DNA from: Paralichthys olivaceus
Lineage: Eukaryota; Chordata; Actinopteri; Pleuronectiformes; Paralichthyidae
NCBI RefSeq assembly: GCF_024713975.1
Contig: NC_091099.1
Location: forward strand, 4,831,501-4,895,500
Length of the DNA stretch: 64,000 bases
Reading direction: 5' to 3'
The notes under the pieces were generated by a model. It was not told the origin of the DNA and made no database searches. It worked only from the letters and a program-made list of their open reading frames with translations. Positions 37,115-60,279 of this stretch are shown piece after piece (within the stretch, counting starts at the first letter, position 1; each line of letters begins with the position of its first letter). A program made the position numbers and the translations under genes.

Positions 37115-40100
37115 ATGGACCTCAGCTCAGGGAACTTACAGCGGATCCTCTCGAAGGTAGATGATCGGTCACAGCTTCGCTCCGGAGAGAGCTTTGGTGT
37201 TTTCAAGGGAAGCTAGTTTAGCCTGTTAGCAGCTGTTAGCTTCCACTTAACTGGCTGAACCAGCTGTGTCACTTCACTGACTCTGGAAACAACACGTATC
37301 ATCGAGCAGCTCACAGGTTCCAGTGTTGAATGTAAACACTGGGCTGTTTACAGCCGTGTTCTATAAAGTGATCACTAAAGGAATTATGGGATTATATGTA
37401 TATAATGTATATGTATATAATATATGTATATACAAACTTTTGTCACATTGTCTTTGAGTGACTGCTTTCCAAATGCTCCTGAATATTTATTTATATGAAA
37501 GTTTATTTCATTAATTGACCAAACAAAACTTTATTGAATGAAAAGGAGCAGAAGGAAGATGGTTCTTATATAATATGCTCTGCAAACCCTTATCTTCCAG
37601 TGTAGCTGCTGTAGCATTTACCATCATTGAGTCTTCGACTGGTCCTGAGTTGCTAAATAAAACCAGAATGAGTTGCTCATCTACAGACGTGTCTTCTCCC
37701 CCCACTCCCCTGATAAACAGTACAAATTCCACGATGTTGCTGTTGAGGAGCTGCAGAAAATCCATCGAATCTATCCGGGGATGAAACCTTCCACCGGCAC
37801 ATACAGTGAGTTTCTCTCTATCCCACCTCTGCTCTCATACACGTCAGATTTGTATTTGGTCTCACTGCTCCTCTGGTCACTTTCAGCATTCAGTGACAGC
37901 ACCCAGAAAGATCTGCTGAGATTAGTCGGCAACATCCCCGTCCAGTACGATGGTGAGTCTGACCTCTGAATGTGATGAGAAATAACACTGTGAGTATGTG
38001 ACTGTGGGGGTCAACGTCAATATGATGTTGGTGCTGTCTTTATCCCACAGGCCGCTCCTACAACTTCCCCATTCAGCTGTGGCTCATAGACTCGTTCCCC
38101 TTCACTCCTCCCATCTGCCTCCTGAGACCGACCAATAACATGGTCGTCAGAGAGGGCAAGCACGTTGATGCCAAGGGACGCATTCATCTGCCGGGGCTAC
38201 GCAACTGGGATCATGTAGGGCTCGATATTCACTCGATCCATCTTTTAACCTCATACAGAGAGGGTGACCTCATCAGGTCCGCTGCTGTTTTAAATTGTTT
38301 TTGTTTTAAACAGCCCAAGTCGTCCGTGGTGGCTCTTCTGACTGAGATGATCGCCAAGTTCGAGGAGGATCCTCCGCTGTCCTCGAAGAGCACAGGAGAA
38401 AACAAAGACCCCCACGAGCTCCTGGCATTCGTCTCTAACCTCCAGATCAATGATGGTGCTTCACTTCATGTGCAGCTTTCTAATTGATAATCAATTATCA
38501 AATTTCTATCAGTAGCTTAACTCGTGTCCATTCCAGGTGGAAGCAGACATCACAACCAACAGATCAACAAAGTCTCAGTTATCGGGGGAGGAGATTTAGG
38601 AATGGCTTCTGTGATGAGTATTTTGGCGAAGGTAAAAAAAACCGTTTTCTATTTTTGTTCAGGCGTGACACATCGTCTCCGCTTGAATTAAAATGTCAGA
38701 CTCATGAATTCCAATGCTAACAGCTCATCTTCCCTTTAATTTACAGTGTAAAGTGGATAAACTGGTTTTCATTGATGTCGCTGACAGTTCTACCAAGGGA
38801 GGCAGCACAGACCTTGAGATTTTCACTCTGCCAAACGTTGAGATTTCCAGAGGTACGTCACTTTCTGCACTGTCACACAAATGCCTCTTGGCTGAGATAT
38901 CACTGACGACAGATCGTCTTACAGGTAACTGGATGACATTATGTAGACTGTCGGGAATGACCCGCCTCTATGACTCAAGCCTAACCAGCTGCTGTTCTGA
39001 TCCTGAGCGTCGACTTGTCGATGATAAGAAAGAAACAAGCGTCCATTAGGGATCAAATGAGAGTCAACACAGTGTCTGATGCTAGAAACATAAATGCTTC
39101 AAGCTTCTGCAAGTTCTTTGCTAGGTCTGCTAAATGTTTGCAGGAGTGAACTCCCGATGACTCTCCTCTCCTCTGCCAGATTTCTCGGCCTCCGCAGGCT
39201 CCACAGTCATCGTGTTGACGGCAAATGCATGGAGCAGTGAGCAATCCTATCTGAGTTTGGTTCAGATGAACGTGGACTTATACAGAGGAATCATCCCAAA
39301 CCTGGCACGACTCAGTCCCAACGCCGTGATGCTCATCGCTTCCCAACCAGGTGAGAAGCCAAAGACTGACCTCTCTGCTTCTTGACCTTTTTATTCACTC
39401 AACTCGTCTCCCTCTTTGCTCCACCTGCAGTGGACATCATGACCCACGTCGCCTGGAGACAGAGTAGCTTACCTCCGACACGGGTGATTGGCGCAGGGTG
39501 CAACCTGGACTCAGAGAGACTCATTCACATCCTGGATATAAACCTTAATACCCACAAACCAGCCTGGGTCATAGGAGAACTGTCGGACAACAAAGGTGAG
39601 CCAGAGAGGACCCATTAAATATTGACACGCACTGTCACTTGAATCATCTCGGTGAATGCTCGGCAACTCTTCCATTGATTGCCCCACATCTTTTCGTGTG
39701 TGATCACCCTCATCTGCCCTTTTCTTTGCACAAGCAGTAATGCTGCACGACCTGCTCCTCGAGTGTGTTCTTTGTATTCTCTCATCAAGGCCAGTTGCCC
39801 AAGTGACGCACACGACTGAGCTTTGTGTTTTTGTCCTGCAGTTGCTGTGATGAGTAACACTAGGCTGAGCTCCAGCGTGCAGCCAGAGATCGCCCCGGGG
39901 TCCAGCTCTACCAAACCATTGTTAGACAGGTGCGGACACGATTGAGTAAAACCGCGAGTAGGAGACGGATTTAGATTGTGTAATCTGGTGTTTTGAAGAT
40001 TTTGTGACACAGGTGCTGTTATAGGAATTTAGTGAAGTGGATGGGATGAGAAAATGTAAGAACACAGAGGCCTCTGATTGATTCACCGGTTCAATATTGT

Positions 40101-40520
40101 TTTTGTCTTCTGATTGAGTTTAGAAGTAAATCATTTTTTCTTTTGCAGAGCGTTTGAGCTCATGAAGAATCGAGGCCAGCGGTCGTGGTCGGTGGGTCTG
40201 TCCATCGCGGACATCACAAACAGTGTCTTGACAAATGCAATGAAGACCCACTCTGTGTCCACATTGGCTCAGGTATCATCATCAAGAGTAAAAGCATCAA
40301 GTGCACCGTCAACCCTCTCTTCCACTGGTTCATCCGTGTGTTCTGTTTGCTTTAGGGCTGGGGTGGTATAGGTGCGGAGGTGTTCCTCAGCCTGCCGTGC
40401 ATCATGGGATCGAACGGCTCCACGCGTCTGGCCGGAGTGTCGCTGGGAAAAGAAGAAGACGAGAAACTCAGAAGCAGCGTCACCTCCCTTTCTAATCTCA
40501 TGAGTCAGCTCCGGATGTGA
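37115..40520 (+). CDS. uevld: UEVLD, ubiquitin-conjugating-enzyme-variant plus lactate/malate dehydrogenase-like protein
   Basis: Twelve exons: 37115-37156, 37721-37805, 37887-37952, 38051-38214, 38314-38455, 38537-38631, 38747-38852, 39180-39350, 39431-39595, 39842-39929, 40149-40272, 40356-40520; 470 aa (human about 471). Residues 1 to about 145 form a UEV domain like TSG101 ([33 protein letters not shown]) that lacks a catalytic Cys. Residues 178-470 form an LDH-like fold with a GGGDLG nucleotide loop at 183-188 and GCNLDSER near 313-320. Where true LDHs have the catalytic GEHG, this reads GELS (339-342), so dehydrogenase activity is doubtful, as in other UEVLD proteins. The cellular role is not firmly established; the UEV part suggests ubiquitin or ESCRT-related binding. 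The donor after exon 5 is GTGCTT, unusual but phase-consistent. Confidence 0.95.
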
Positions 40521-41155
40521 TGATTCTCTAAGTTTGTGGCTTTGATGATCATTGCGGGAGTAGCTGCTACCTATGAAGTTATAGACAGAAGTTCTGTCTT
40601 ATATAAAAACGTGCAATCTAACAACACAATTTGTTTTTTTATCGTCCCTTGTCACTGTGTATTAAATGTGGGGAAAAACAGTGCACAATGTACAGAATGT
40701 ATTTTTGTATTGCAATTTACCAGCACAAAGAGAAGTTACTAATTTTGTCTCATCGAACATTTGGAACGCTGCATGAATGCACTGATATATATTTTTAAAC
40801 TCTTAAATTCCTTATACTCGTGACTTAAAAATAATTTTTTGTCACTAACTGCTAAAGTTTTGTATGATAATTTAATTTTTAAATTCATTCTTCTGGAGAA
40901 AATCAAGGTGTGGGTAAATAAAGTATCAATGTATATGTTATGCAGTATGATGCTGGTAACAGGTTTTGAATTTTAATGGCCTCATTTGTCACCTAAGTGC
41001 TGTTTCCACATTTAATTACAAGATGAAAAAGCTTTTAAAATGCCTTAATATTTAAAATGGCTTTTCTTACTTTTGTCTACTTTGTGTAAATCGATACCTA
41101 AGATATGTACATGAAGGAAAATTACCTGATTATGTGGGTGTGCAATAAAATAAGT
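40521..41155 (+). other. uevld: 3' UTR of uevld with two poly(A) signals
   Basis: AATAAA occurs at 40917-40922 and again at 41144-41149, giving UTRs of roughly 0.4 or 0.65 kb. No coding content. Confidence 0.6.
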
Positions 41156-42900
41156 ATCTGAAACCACATATGCTTTGTCTCAGTGGGGAGGAGAAGAAAA
41201 CAGACAGATCAGGATTTATCTCTTTATAAAAGTCAAAACATGTAGATGCATAAATGTACACAAGCTTTGGTCTGAGCCCTGATGTCTCGCAGGACCATAA
41301 AAGGAGCAGTGGTCTGAGCTCTTGGGTCTGAATCCCAGCCGTCAGGCCAAAGTTCATGAACAAACCATGAAACATCCGTAAACATTTCCGGCTAAATTGA
41401 TTAATGATTTTTGTGTTAAACCTGAAATTCTGTTAGAAAACAACTGTTGATTACAGAGAACTGCAAAACCTGGAAATAAAAAAGGTCAGTGCAAAAAAAA
41501 CAACATGTTGAGGCTGTAAATAATGTAATATACAGTATAATTAAACAAAACAATATGAAACAAGTTTTACTGTCAGGTCCTTATATCGTATATGGCTCAA
41601 CTTCCATTCCTTAACATTTGCTCTGCACGATTTAAACAAACCAACATAGTTACTGCAATGGCTCTGAATTATGGCTGCATGTGAAGAAACGTAGCTTTGA
41701 TTCATTAAATTCTCTGACACTTCAGAACAGCGTGATATGGAGCCTCGTTTCCTTCAGTCTAGTTTACTCCCACAGATAATATATGAAGATTTATAAACAG
41801 CCTATGCTCCGTGCACATTCATAAACGGGCGTTATCGGTGGGAGTCACACCACGGACAGGACGACTTTCCCCACAAGCATGTCATCAATTTAGAACCAGA
41901 GTCCAGCTGCAACACTTCCAACCACTAGAGGGAGCTACTCTTCATAAATCTCTGTCTTGGATTACTTTAAAACCAGTGTGCACTGACGATATACAATGAA
42001 GCATTCTGGTCTCATTTCCGTCTTCACCTCGACAACATGTAACAGTGCATTATTGCTGTGAACTCAAGTATCTGACAAACTGATGTAACATCCCGACAAT
42101 ACTATCTTTAACTTATCAAAAGCAGAGAAATACCCACAAAGTACCCGCCGCTACCTACCTGAACCCCCCCCCCCTCCCCCCTAAGTATTTATACCAGTGA
42201 CATATTGCACCATGTCTCTGCTGCTGCTTTAGTCGTCATTTTAAAAGCTCCCATAGAAACTGGTTTTGTGGTCCTTTGACCTGACGATGTAATAAAGAAA
42301 CAGCGGCTCAGAATAGTTCGAAATAGACCCAAGACGTGTGAGCCTGCTCACTGTTCACCACAATAATGCCGTATAAACGTTTAGGCTTTGGGTGCTTCAG
42401 CAAAGGTGACGTCACGCTACAGCCTCACAAGCCCGTGAGTTTAGAGTCGCTGCCATCAGTGCACTGTGGTCAGGTTAAGACACTTTGTTGGGGAAGAAAA
42501 AAGGACATTGACTTAAGCTGAAACACGCAGCTGAAATTAGATCCCCTGTGTTATTTCTGTGTGAATTTCTCTTGAACTTCCATCGAATTGAAAAACAAAT
42601 GTGCTTTCACACGCTGACGACTTAATACGCTCGCTTTCCTTTTTTTGTGCAGCGCACAGTAAAACAGACAGCAGTTTTAAATACAAGTTTGACAACTTAG
42701 AAAAGTTAACTACGAATACAAAAGGTGCAAGTATCACAGAAATCTGTACATATCAATGAAAAAAAGTCCTTTCAGACACACATGCACACACACAAACACT
42801 GAGTACTGGCCTTTCACCTCTTACAGGGCGTTGAAAAGGAATCGAGCATTTACAGAGTCTGAATCATTCAGTTATGACAAGTAACGCTTGACTGACACTT
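41156..42900. other. Convergent spacer and 3' UTR of the usp6nl-like gene
   Basis: Lies between the uevld 3' end and the stop codon of the minus-strand usp6nl-like gene. The part nearest 42900 should be the latter's 3' UTR; I could not find a convincing minus-strand AATAAA to end it. A poly-C tract is at about 42166-42181. No gene seen. Confidence 0.45.
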
Positions 42901-51412
<8,512 letters not shown>

Positions 51413-51764
51413 GTCAAAATCTGGAAAGAATCGGACAAATAGTCATTAATAATCATCAGATTCAGCATAAACCATATCAATGTGATCAGATACATGAATA
51501 AGGTGTATGTTGGTCATTTCCTGCTCTCTACTGTTTTTCTGCCTGGGTGTCAAACTGTCTATGACATGGAGAGACATTGAGATCAAACTGTTCCATGACT
51601 TCTAACAGATGTGAAACTTATACATACAAGTTGCAGGCCGTGATTTCAGTTTGCTGCTCAGAGGGGTTTGAACAAAAGGATGTTTGTGTGACTACTTAAT
51701 GTGGTTCCTTTTGTCTGAGAATTGTTCATTATGTCACAAAAAACCACCAAAGCCGTCAAGTCAA

Positions 51765-51800
51765 CTTGCATTCATCCATCCATTATCTATACCACTTATC
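51765..51800. repeat. Short CATCCATCCATTATCTATAC-type repeat fragment
   Basis: CATTCATCCATCCATTATCT followed by ATACCACTTATCCTTTA is a familiar fish interspersed motif. Only this small piece is seen. Confidence 0.5.
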
Positions 51801-54800
51801 CTTTATCTCTATCTTTGGACAAACTCAAACGCAGAGCATTTTGCTGTGAGGTGACAGTAGTAGCAGCTCACCCAACATCAGCCATTAATGTCTGGATTAT
51901 ACTACATCTGTGAGACAGGGTTGGGCCACCAGGCCAATGTCAAACTTTATTCTTCTAAAAAAGATGTTTGTTGCATGCTGGCTTCAATAAAGTGCCACAG
52001 TGACGAGCCACAAGACCACCAGCAGCTTCCTGTCCATGTAGGCAAAGCTTCAGCTGACACAGTAGCTGTTGCCCTGACACAACAACTCAACATCAGAGGT
52101 GATAAGACGTGGTTCTCTTTTTTTGAAATAACAGTCACTGCATTCAAAAGAGTATTATAAGTAAAAAGAAGAAAAGAGGTTTTGTTCTGATATGTTGCAT
52201 GTGACCGTCATTGGATGTTTAAATGTAGTGCGTTCCTCATTTTATCAGGTTTTAAATCCATTTACACCGATAAAAGCAGATCAGGGCAGAGAGAGGATGG
52301 ATCAAGAAGGTTTAGACTGAATCTCTAGAGCTCTCGCAGTCGAATGAAATGCATTCCCTTTTTTCCCTTAACAACCCTCTGATGTGTCCCCGGAGTCAGA
52401 CGGGTTCATTTTATACAAACTTTAACCACTGGAAAGAGTGGAGGAAGACAAGAGGTGGATAGAAATAAGGAGAGAAGCGAGTAGAAGAGAGAAATAAATA
52501 AATAAATATTGCCAGTGGGTTATGAAAGAAAAGTGATATGCGGTGACAGTCATGGGACTTTATTTTTCTAGTACATATTTGCATGAACATATATGTGGTA
52601 ATTCATGACAGTGCACACATACAGTCACACTGGTGCCAAGTCACTGTAATAAAGAGCTCAGGAAGAAATAAACACAAGTGACCAGCTGAGACTCCCATGC
52701 TCCCTTTTTCCCACAGTACAACCTCCACCTGACCCCAGTCAGGACCTCTCGGGCGGCCTGTCGCCTTCACTGAGCCGATGTGCTCTGTCCGCACAACTCG
52801 GCTGTTTAACAGTTGTCAGGACTGAATAATCACCCACGAGAGAACAGGCTCGTTTGTGAGATCAGCATCTGAGCGATATTCGGATTCAGAGAAAACACCA
52901 GTGATGCTTTAGGCACAGTGAATAAAAAGGTAAAAACAGAACTCAGGCCACGTCACATTAAAGCATCAAGGTTAAGAGCCACTCACTAGTTTATCTTAAG
53001 GAACAAGTTAAACAAGTAGGTCTTTGTTGTGCGTCACACTTAAATGCCACCATGGGACAAATATCCAAGGAGAGAACATTTAAATCAAATAGACAGTGGA
53101 GGAAATAAAACTAATCTGGTGTTACTTTGATATAAAAAAGTGAATCCGATTTTTATAGTTGCTACTTAGGTCAAACTAAGGCCTTTGAAATTAAAATTGT
53201 GTTTAAAACCAAACTTGAGTTACTTCCAGACACTCTAGGCATGAGCCTTTTGGAACAAATGCTGTGCAGCACACTTTCATTAACAGCATGTGCAGCCAGC
53301 TGCGGCCTCGGGTGCTGTGTACATGAATGTGCGGCATGCATCACAGAAACAGGTGTGAGGGCACCTGCTGCCTCTCACAAAGACCTTTTCACTGTTTCCT
53401 ACAAAGCATTAATACTGCTGACGAGGAGACATGTCGTCAGAAGCACAATGACAGAAAGCTGGAGATTTTACAGTTTAACTATGTACTTCATTATAAATAA
53501 AAAGAAAACAAAAACAACCACATATAACAATTCTTTTTTTAATGTAACATGTAAACAAATGCAGCTTTTCTGCATAGTTTATTCTGTAAAATTAAAGTTC
53601 ATATGGGTGCATATCAAAAAACATTGAAACGCTCATATCAGTACATTTTTCTGCTGGTCCTCTAACAGCAGGTTCATTGTGCTCCTGCCGCCCCTTCGAT
53701 CAGAACTAATTGTTAAAAGATGTTGTACAGATGTGTGTTTAATTTCCTTTTCATCGCTCAACCATTATTAATGTGATCTCTAACGGCACAGCATCCAGAC
53801 ATCTCCATCAAACAACAGCTGAGGCTCCTGTCTAACAGATGGTCAGTGAAACCAGACCACTGAACAAATGCCCTCTGCTGTTCTGCTCTTTTCTTTTTTA
53901 ACATTTCACCTTTCTTGTCCAGGTCAGGATATTTCAGGTTTTTCAAGGTATCAGCAAATTTTTCTGAACAGCCGAGTAAGCATTCTGTCAGGGGGGTGCC
54001 ATTGACCGAGCTCTGACCTTATATCTTATTAAATAGAGAAAACTACTGTACCTTTATCTTATACACAGGCTAAATATAAAAGTGTAGGACGGTAAGGTAC
54101 TTGCTGTATTTTGTTCTCCAAATGATTAAAAGCTACATTCGAGTTGATGTGAAAAGTTGTGTTGAAGCTTGATGCTTTCAATTTGAATCAGCCACTTACA
54201 AAGAGGGCTTACGGTACACTATGACTTAAATGTGACAAAAAAACAAACATTGTGTGAAATGCAACACCTCCCATTGTACTTGCTGAGTTATTTAACATTG
54301 CTGGCATTGGTAATAGGAATACAAATATACAGTGCCAGTGATCAAAGGAATACCAGAAAATCAAAAGTCACGAGAATGAAGTGAAAGATGAGAAAGATAT
54401 TTTTTCCTCAAGCTCCTCGTGGGTGAGCTTTGTTTTTACATCACTGGCTACTTGGTAAAATGTCTGTTAAGAGTCTGTTTTGTTTCATCTTTAGGTTCAA
54501 GCTGCTCATTTCCTGTGTTGAGTCTCCAGACTGCTGATAGTATTGTGTTGGGTTCAGGGAAAAAAGGAAACCAGTGACTGCCACTCCTTCAAAAACAGGT
54601 TAAATAAGAGCTCAACAAAATGTGTCCACCTCCAACCAAGAAAAACCCATTAACTGACAAAAAGCCTCAAATTTTCCAAACTTAGCATTTTAAAGTCAGC
54701 AAAATAAAGATGTGAGTAATACTCAGTGGTCAGTTCACATTAACAATACTGGTATTTTGCCTGTGACTCACCAGCAAAGCGGAGGACCTCCACTGTTTTA

Positions 54801-57800
54801 AAGACACTTACTTTGTACAGCTCTTTTCAAGTGGGAACTATACCTACAGAGGTGGGCAGCTGTGGTTGAACTGAAGATGTTGGACAGAGAGATGACGTAA
54901 ATGCAGGTGTATAGTTAGTAGGAGTATATCATCAGAGAAAATATGTATAAAAAAGGAGAGATATATTAATTTGGTTGACATTATTCATACATTTTAAGAG
55001 AGAAAAAGAATGTTACATTTCATTCAGAAAATAAAAAACTTCCCTATATGTAAGTGTTGATGATCTGTTTCAAGATTTTGAGCTCCAAGGGCATCGGTGA
55101 CATCATTTCCTGTTACGACATGGCACTACAAATTTAGCTTGTGTGTACAAGGGCTACATGCATTGCTGCAACCACACACAGCTTGCAACGCATTCTGAAT
55201 CACATCCAGCTAAATGGTTTTAAGCTGTGATGCAGAAGTTTAACATTTCCTTACAGATACATCATCAAAAATTCTCATCTCTAAATGCATTGCATCTGCA
55301 TTTAAGCTGGAGACACCCGACATGATCGAGGTTAATTAAAGCCATTTAGTTTGACTTGAAGTAAATTTACAAATTACGTTTACAGGACGTCAAGGTGTAA
55401 AGTGGTCCCCGCATGGCAACCAAAAGGCAATTCATTCCTGTCTTAAGAGGAAAGAGAGTGCATGATTGAGAAGTCATCTTTTTAAACATTTTTGCTTGAT
55501 CCATGCGTTCAAATCGTGACCAATCCTCATCTGAGTAGTGGTCAGATTTAAGACAGGAGGAGGATTAAACAAGAATAAAGTCAGATTGAAAATCTGAGAT
55601 TAGAGGGAGTGTGGCAGTAAGTCAATTTACTGTGGGATCCTGGAATCTCTAAGTGCTTTGATAGTTTGGGTGAGGTTAGGTTAGGGTATGTATGTGTGTG
55701 TGTGTGTGTCAATGGGTGGTCATATTAAACTGGAACCCAGAAGTGAAATTCACCAGAGTGTGGGAAGTTTACACCAATAGAATGAATGGCATGAGGAGGC
55801 TGAGGCGAAGTCACAGAGCGGAAGATTCCATCATGTTTCATCTCAACTAGCAGTTTCCGTTGTGGCTGAGATCCCAGGAAACAATAAATATAGATGTTGT
55901 ACTGTTTATATATCGATTACTCAGATATGATGACATCTGCATCAAACCCCAAATTGCTGATAGCGTGACAAGGCAAAGGACGACAGATGCCGAGTTCTTT
56001 TCACCACTGGATGATTAGTCAATGTTGTGTGGTCAGCCAAAGAACGCTCTGGCTCTGAGATCAGACAAGCTCGGGCCGTGCACTCATTCAACCTTGTTGA
56101 CCTCACAAAGTGTATTTTCATTCTGGGCTTAGCCAATCATTCATTATCACTCTGCTTTATAAACCATCATCTGCACTGCATGAGTAAACATACCAGCTTG
56201 TTCTAAGGATAAATAAGAAAAACGTTAATTTAACAGCGACGGGAAAAAACTATTCACACACTGTATTTACTTTTCATTTATCACTCAGTCCTGCACTGAC
56301 TATGTTAACATGGACACCAGTAATTCTGAATAAGACGTCATTCTGATGAGGATGTTCAGTGTTGCTTGGAGAATATGCCATTTTATTCCCATTGACATGT
56401 AACAGAGCATAGTGTTATTATGACTCACGTCAACATTATGTCCACTATGTCATAAATCCTTCTTCTCCAGAATTGTAAAAACACCAAACTGAAATACTTG
56501 AATGCACAAAGCCATGTTTCCATTTTTGAGTGAATTCTTTCAAATTTTACAAAGGCTTTAACTTCTTGATATTTATCCATCTTCACCCAGGGCATGTATT
56601 GTCAAGCAGTTGTTAATTGCCGAATGTGGATGTTTCAAAATGCTGTGAAAACTCCAACAGTATACGTTGTAATACAATTACTAAATGTTTACATAATTTG
56701 ACTAAGGTCAGAATACTCTACACATCTTAATTTGATGATTGCTTGTTTTGTGTCTGACCTTATTCGGGTTAAGGTAATCATGTTTGATATTTATGATACG
56801 AGAACAGGGGAAGGCTCAGACTCAATCAGCAGCATCAAGATTATATATTAAACCCCTCACACTTCAGGATTATTTGGGCAGATACTCGGGGGCAAATAAG
56901 GCCAGATTATCCTTTAGTGTGCAGCAGCCTTCCTCTGTCTGTCGTTACATTAGCTTGATTCTGTACGTTCACTATGACTGAGAACCAGCATCCTTCCAGT
57001 TCAGAAAAGAAAAGGAGGCTAACAAGTGACCGCATGGCTCTAATTTCCACATGAAGAGCTCTGAGTTCCCAGATGGCTTCAGAGTTCCACTTTCTAATGG
57101 GTGTCAGACACAGTGTGTGTCTAAAAGAGGCAGAAAATGAAAGGGGAAAAGGCAGAGTAGTAAAGAGAGGCAGGCCTCTCTATTTTTAGCAGCCACAAGT
57201 TGTCTGTAAAAATGGATCAGAAATATTTTGTTTGAGTTAAAGAAGGACAGGAAGCTTTGGTGCTCATTATACATTAGCTCTGGTTCCAGGTTCGCATAAT
57301 AACCTAACAGACTACGATAAGATCACCAGAACCAGAGCTTTCCATCTTTAGTTCAGTTCTCCTCAACATAATGTTGATGATGAATGCTATAAATAGGGAA
57401 GTCCCTCCGAGACTTGGAATCAGTAAGTCACCACACAGGAAATCTCAGCAGGCTGGTACAAGTTGTTTGGTACATGTTTAACGCCAGTCCTTGCTTTAAG
57501 GGAAGGTATGGACGCCAGATGGCAGGGAGGGTGGGAGTCCCTAGTTTTAACCACAAAGTCATAATCAGGTCCCAAGGCTTTGTGGTGAGTATCAAGCAAG
57601 CCAGGCCGAGCAAGTCACAAGTCAAGTCATATGAAAATCTGATGATGTCCCCCCCCAGTTTTAACGTCTAAAATGAGTTGAACCACACTGATCATTAAAA
57701 GTTGAGTTTGACTTTTTATAGAAAATGAAACAGTTGCAATTTTCACTTTTATAAATCTTTCTGACCCCTGTGTTAGCTGGTCTGCTGCGTCCTCATAGAT

Positions 57801-59039
57801 GCTCTGTAAAAAACCCAAGTTGGACAATTAAGTTGTATCTTGCTTGCCGTCTTCAAGTATGGTGCAATTATTCTCCATTCACCATAATGTCTGTGTAAGT
57901 CTAAATTAAGCCAAGAGGCATCAACGGCACACATGTGTTGCAGGTGTGATGGTGCATGGACAATGGACAATTGTTTACCCCCAGTCCCCGTGGTTCCTCT
58001 GAGTAGTTTTTTAAAATGACAACACAGCATGACAAACAGTGGACTAACTTTTACCCTTGACTGAACCGAAGCATCCATTAACATAAGAAAAGAGATAAAA
58101 CTGATACCAAATTAAACAAATGATAGAAAATCTATCTGCTGTGAAACCTTGATAACCTACAAAGTCTACTCAACAAGAAATTCCATGTCTTTATTTGCTG
58201 TCTGAAGGTCTTGTTCTTGTCTCTCCCTTCGTTTCTTTTGTTTGGCAGAAATGTTTGTGCATATACTCAGAAAATAGCTACAACACAGAGACTGTGTGAC
58301 CCAGGGGTGAAACATCCAGAGCATAGGGACTGGGGGAAAAGAACAGGGCTCAGAATAGCCAATTTTCCACAAGGGGCTTTTCTCTCCAGCTCCTATCTCT
58401 ATTGCCACCGTCTTATCATTTTTTCCAAAGAGGGCACACAACACACATACAGCTACAACACTCGCCATCCCAAACAATCTAACATTTTCTTCATTATAAC
58501 AAAGGAAATAACAAGCTGGAGGCTGAAGAAGAGGGCTCATTTATTGCCTCACGCTGCATCTGACTGCAGCCTGAGAAACACTACTTCCTCACCGCTGTCT
58601 CCCCCATCACCTGGGGGGAGGAGGGCGGGTGTCTAAATATAACAATGACTACATAAAGTTTTAGACGCTGGAGCAACAGCCCCAGCCCGGAGAGGCCTCG
58701 TTTCCCAGAGTGGCAGCACTTTTTTTTTGATGGGTGGTATGAGGAGGACAGGAATGTCAAGGGAACAGTATTCCTAAACACAAAACCACAGGACCCTGCT
58801 GAGAAAGCCACGTTCTCATAAATGGATCCTCTTCCACCAAGAAAGGATGAAGTCATAACACAAACACAGAAGCCAGGGGAAAGAGAACATAATCTGAGTA
58901 AATAGTGCTATTACATTATAAATTAGAAACTACCAGTGCAGTGCCAGTTCATAACATGTCTGTTTGGAATGGCTTGTTTGCTTTGCCTGTGGTAATGCTG
59001 GACACAGCTTTTTCTCAGAAACTGCAAAAGTGCCCCGCA

Positions 59040-59160
59040 GTAATTCAAATTTATTTATACAGCACTTTAACACAACATTGTTGGTCCAAAGCACTTCGCA
59101 AGAAAAAGTGATAACAGTAATAACGACAACAATCATAATACAACACAACACAATTACATA
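59040..59160. repeat. Dispersed repeat fragment with TTTATTTATACAGCACTTTA
   Basis: AATTCAAATTTATTTATACA, GCACTTTAACACAACA, CCAAAGCACTTCGCAAG, then an AC/AT-rich tail. It resembles the insert within the repeat at 5850-6030 and is typical of teleost genomes. Confidence 0.55.
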
Positions 59161-60250
59161 AAGGCCACAGCTGAACCCTGAAGCTGTTCCACCACAGCTG
59201 CACAAAGAGCTGTTCACCTGTTTATTCAAAGTGCGGTAGAGCTTGACTGAGTAAACACTTTAGAATCTGAAATACAGAATCAATTTTGGTTGCTGCTGTT
59301 GTGAACACACTGCTGTTGCGATCAACAAGGTCAAGAGTCCAAGCCTCCACTGCTGCAGAGCGCTGGTCGCCCATTTATTCAAAGCTTTTATTAGCACTGA
59401 AAGTATCACTTGTCCACTTGCCACATTCTACGCTGCACTTTCTTGGGCCCTTAATACAAACACCAAATGTGAAGCAGATAAGCTGAACGGTTCTCAAGAT
59501 ATACATTACACAGACAGACTTGACAGATTATATCATAAATGCTTTGAAACTTCAGATATAAATATTTGAAAATTTTGAATACGAAGATAAGCGATTAATA
59601 ATGAACAACAGGAACAATTGGAGCCTTTTTCCAAACTATCCTTTCAAAGTCCAAACCTGTTTTTGCATAACCTGCTCATAATGCAACAAAAAGCAATACG
59701 CTCACAACAATATGAGCTCTAATACCATTTCCACTGTTTCTATACCAGCACACCACAGCACAACGGCAAACACATTTAATAATTCACGAAGGGGACACAG
59801 AACATGTTTCCAAACGAAAAAAACCTGGTGCTGTGTTAGCTGGTCTCGAAATCAAAAGCTAAGCAGAAATTATGCCAGGTTCACTCATGCACACTCCTCG
59901 GGGTGATTTGGTTCTCGCAGATTTCATGTATGAATCATGTTTACAAACACAGAAACAGATTATGGTACATGGGAGATGAGCACGCTTGCACTGAGGGGAT
60001 ATAATTCAGAAGGAGGTTAAGTATCTGGAGTGAAAACAAAATATCAAGTGGCATCCAAAAGGAGACACAAACTAGAGACGATCACAGAAGGGAAATTCCA
60101 GGATGGCCCAGTTTAGCCTTTATACAAATTCCAAAAGACAAATAACTATTTGGGTTATTATCCCTCAGATCTCTCCTCAGAGCTGAAGTAGTTTTCAGCC
60201 CGAGTAAATATATCTACCATCTCAACAGAGATGTGACCTCAATTTAACTG

Positions 60251-60279
60251 AGTGTGTGTGTGTGGGGGGGGGGGGGGGT
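60251..60279. repeat. (GT)n followed by poly-G
   Basis: GT repeats run directly into about 15 Gs. Confidence 0.9.

Noticed and set aside
58166..58636. Overlapping plus and minus frames of over 120 codons
   Set aside because: Neither strand shows a domain or exon signals; lies in a long intron.
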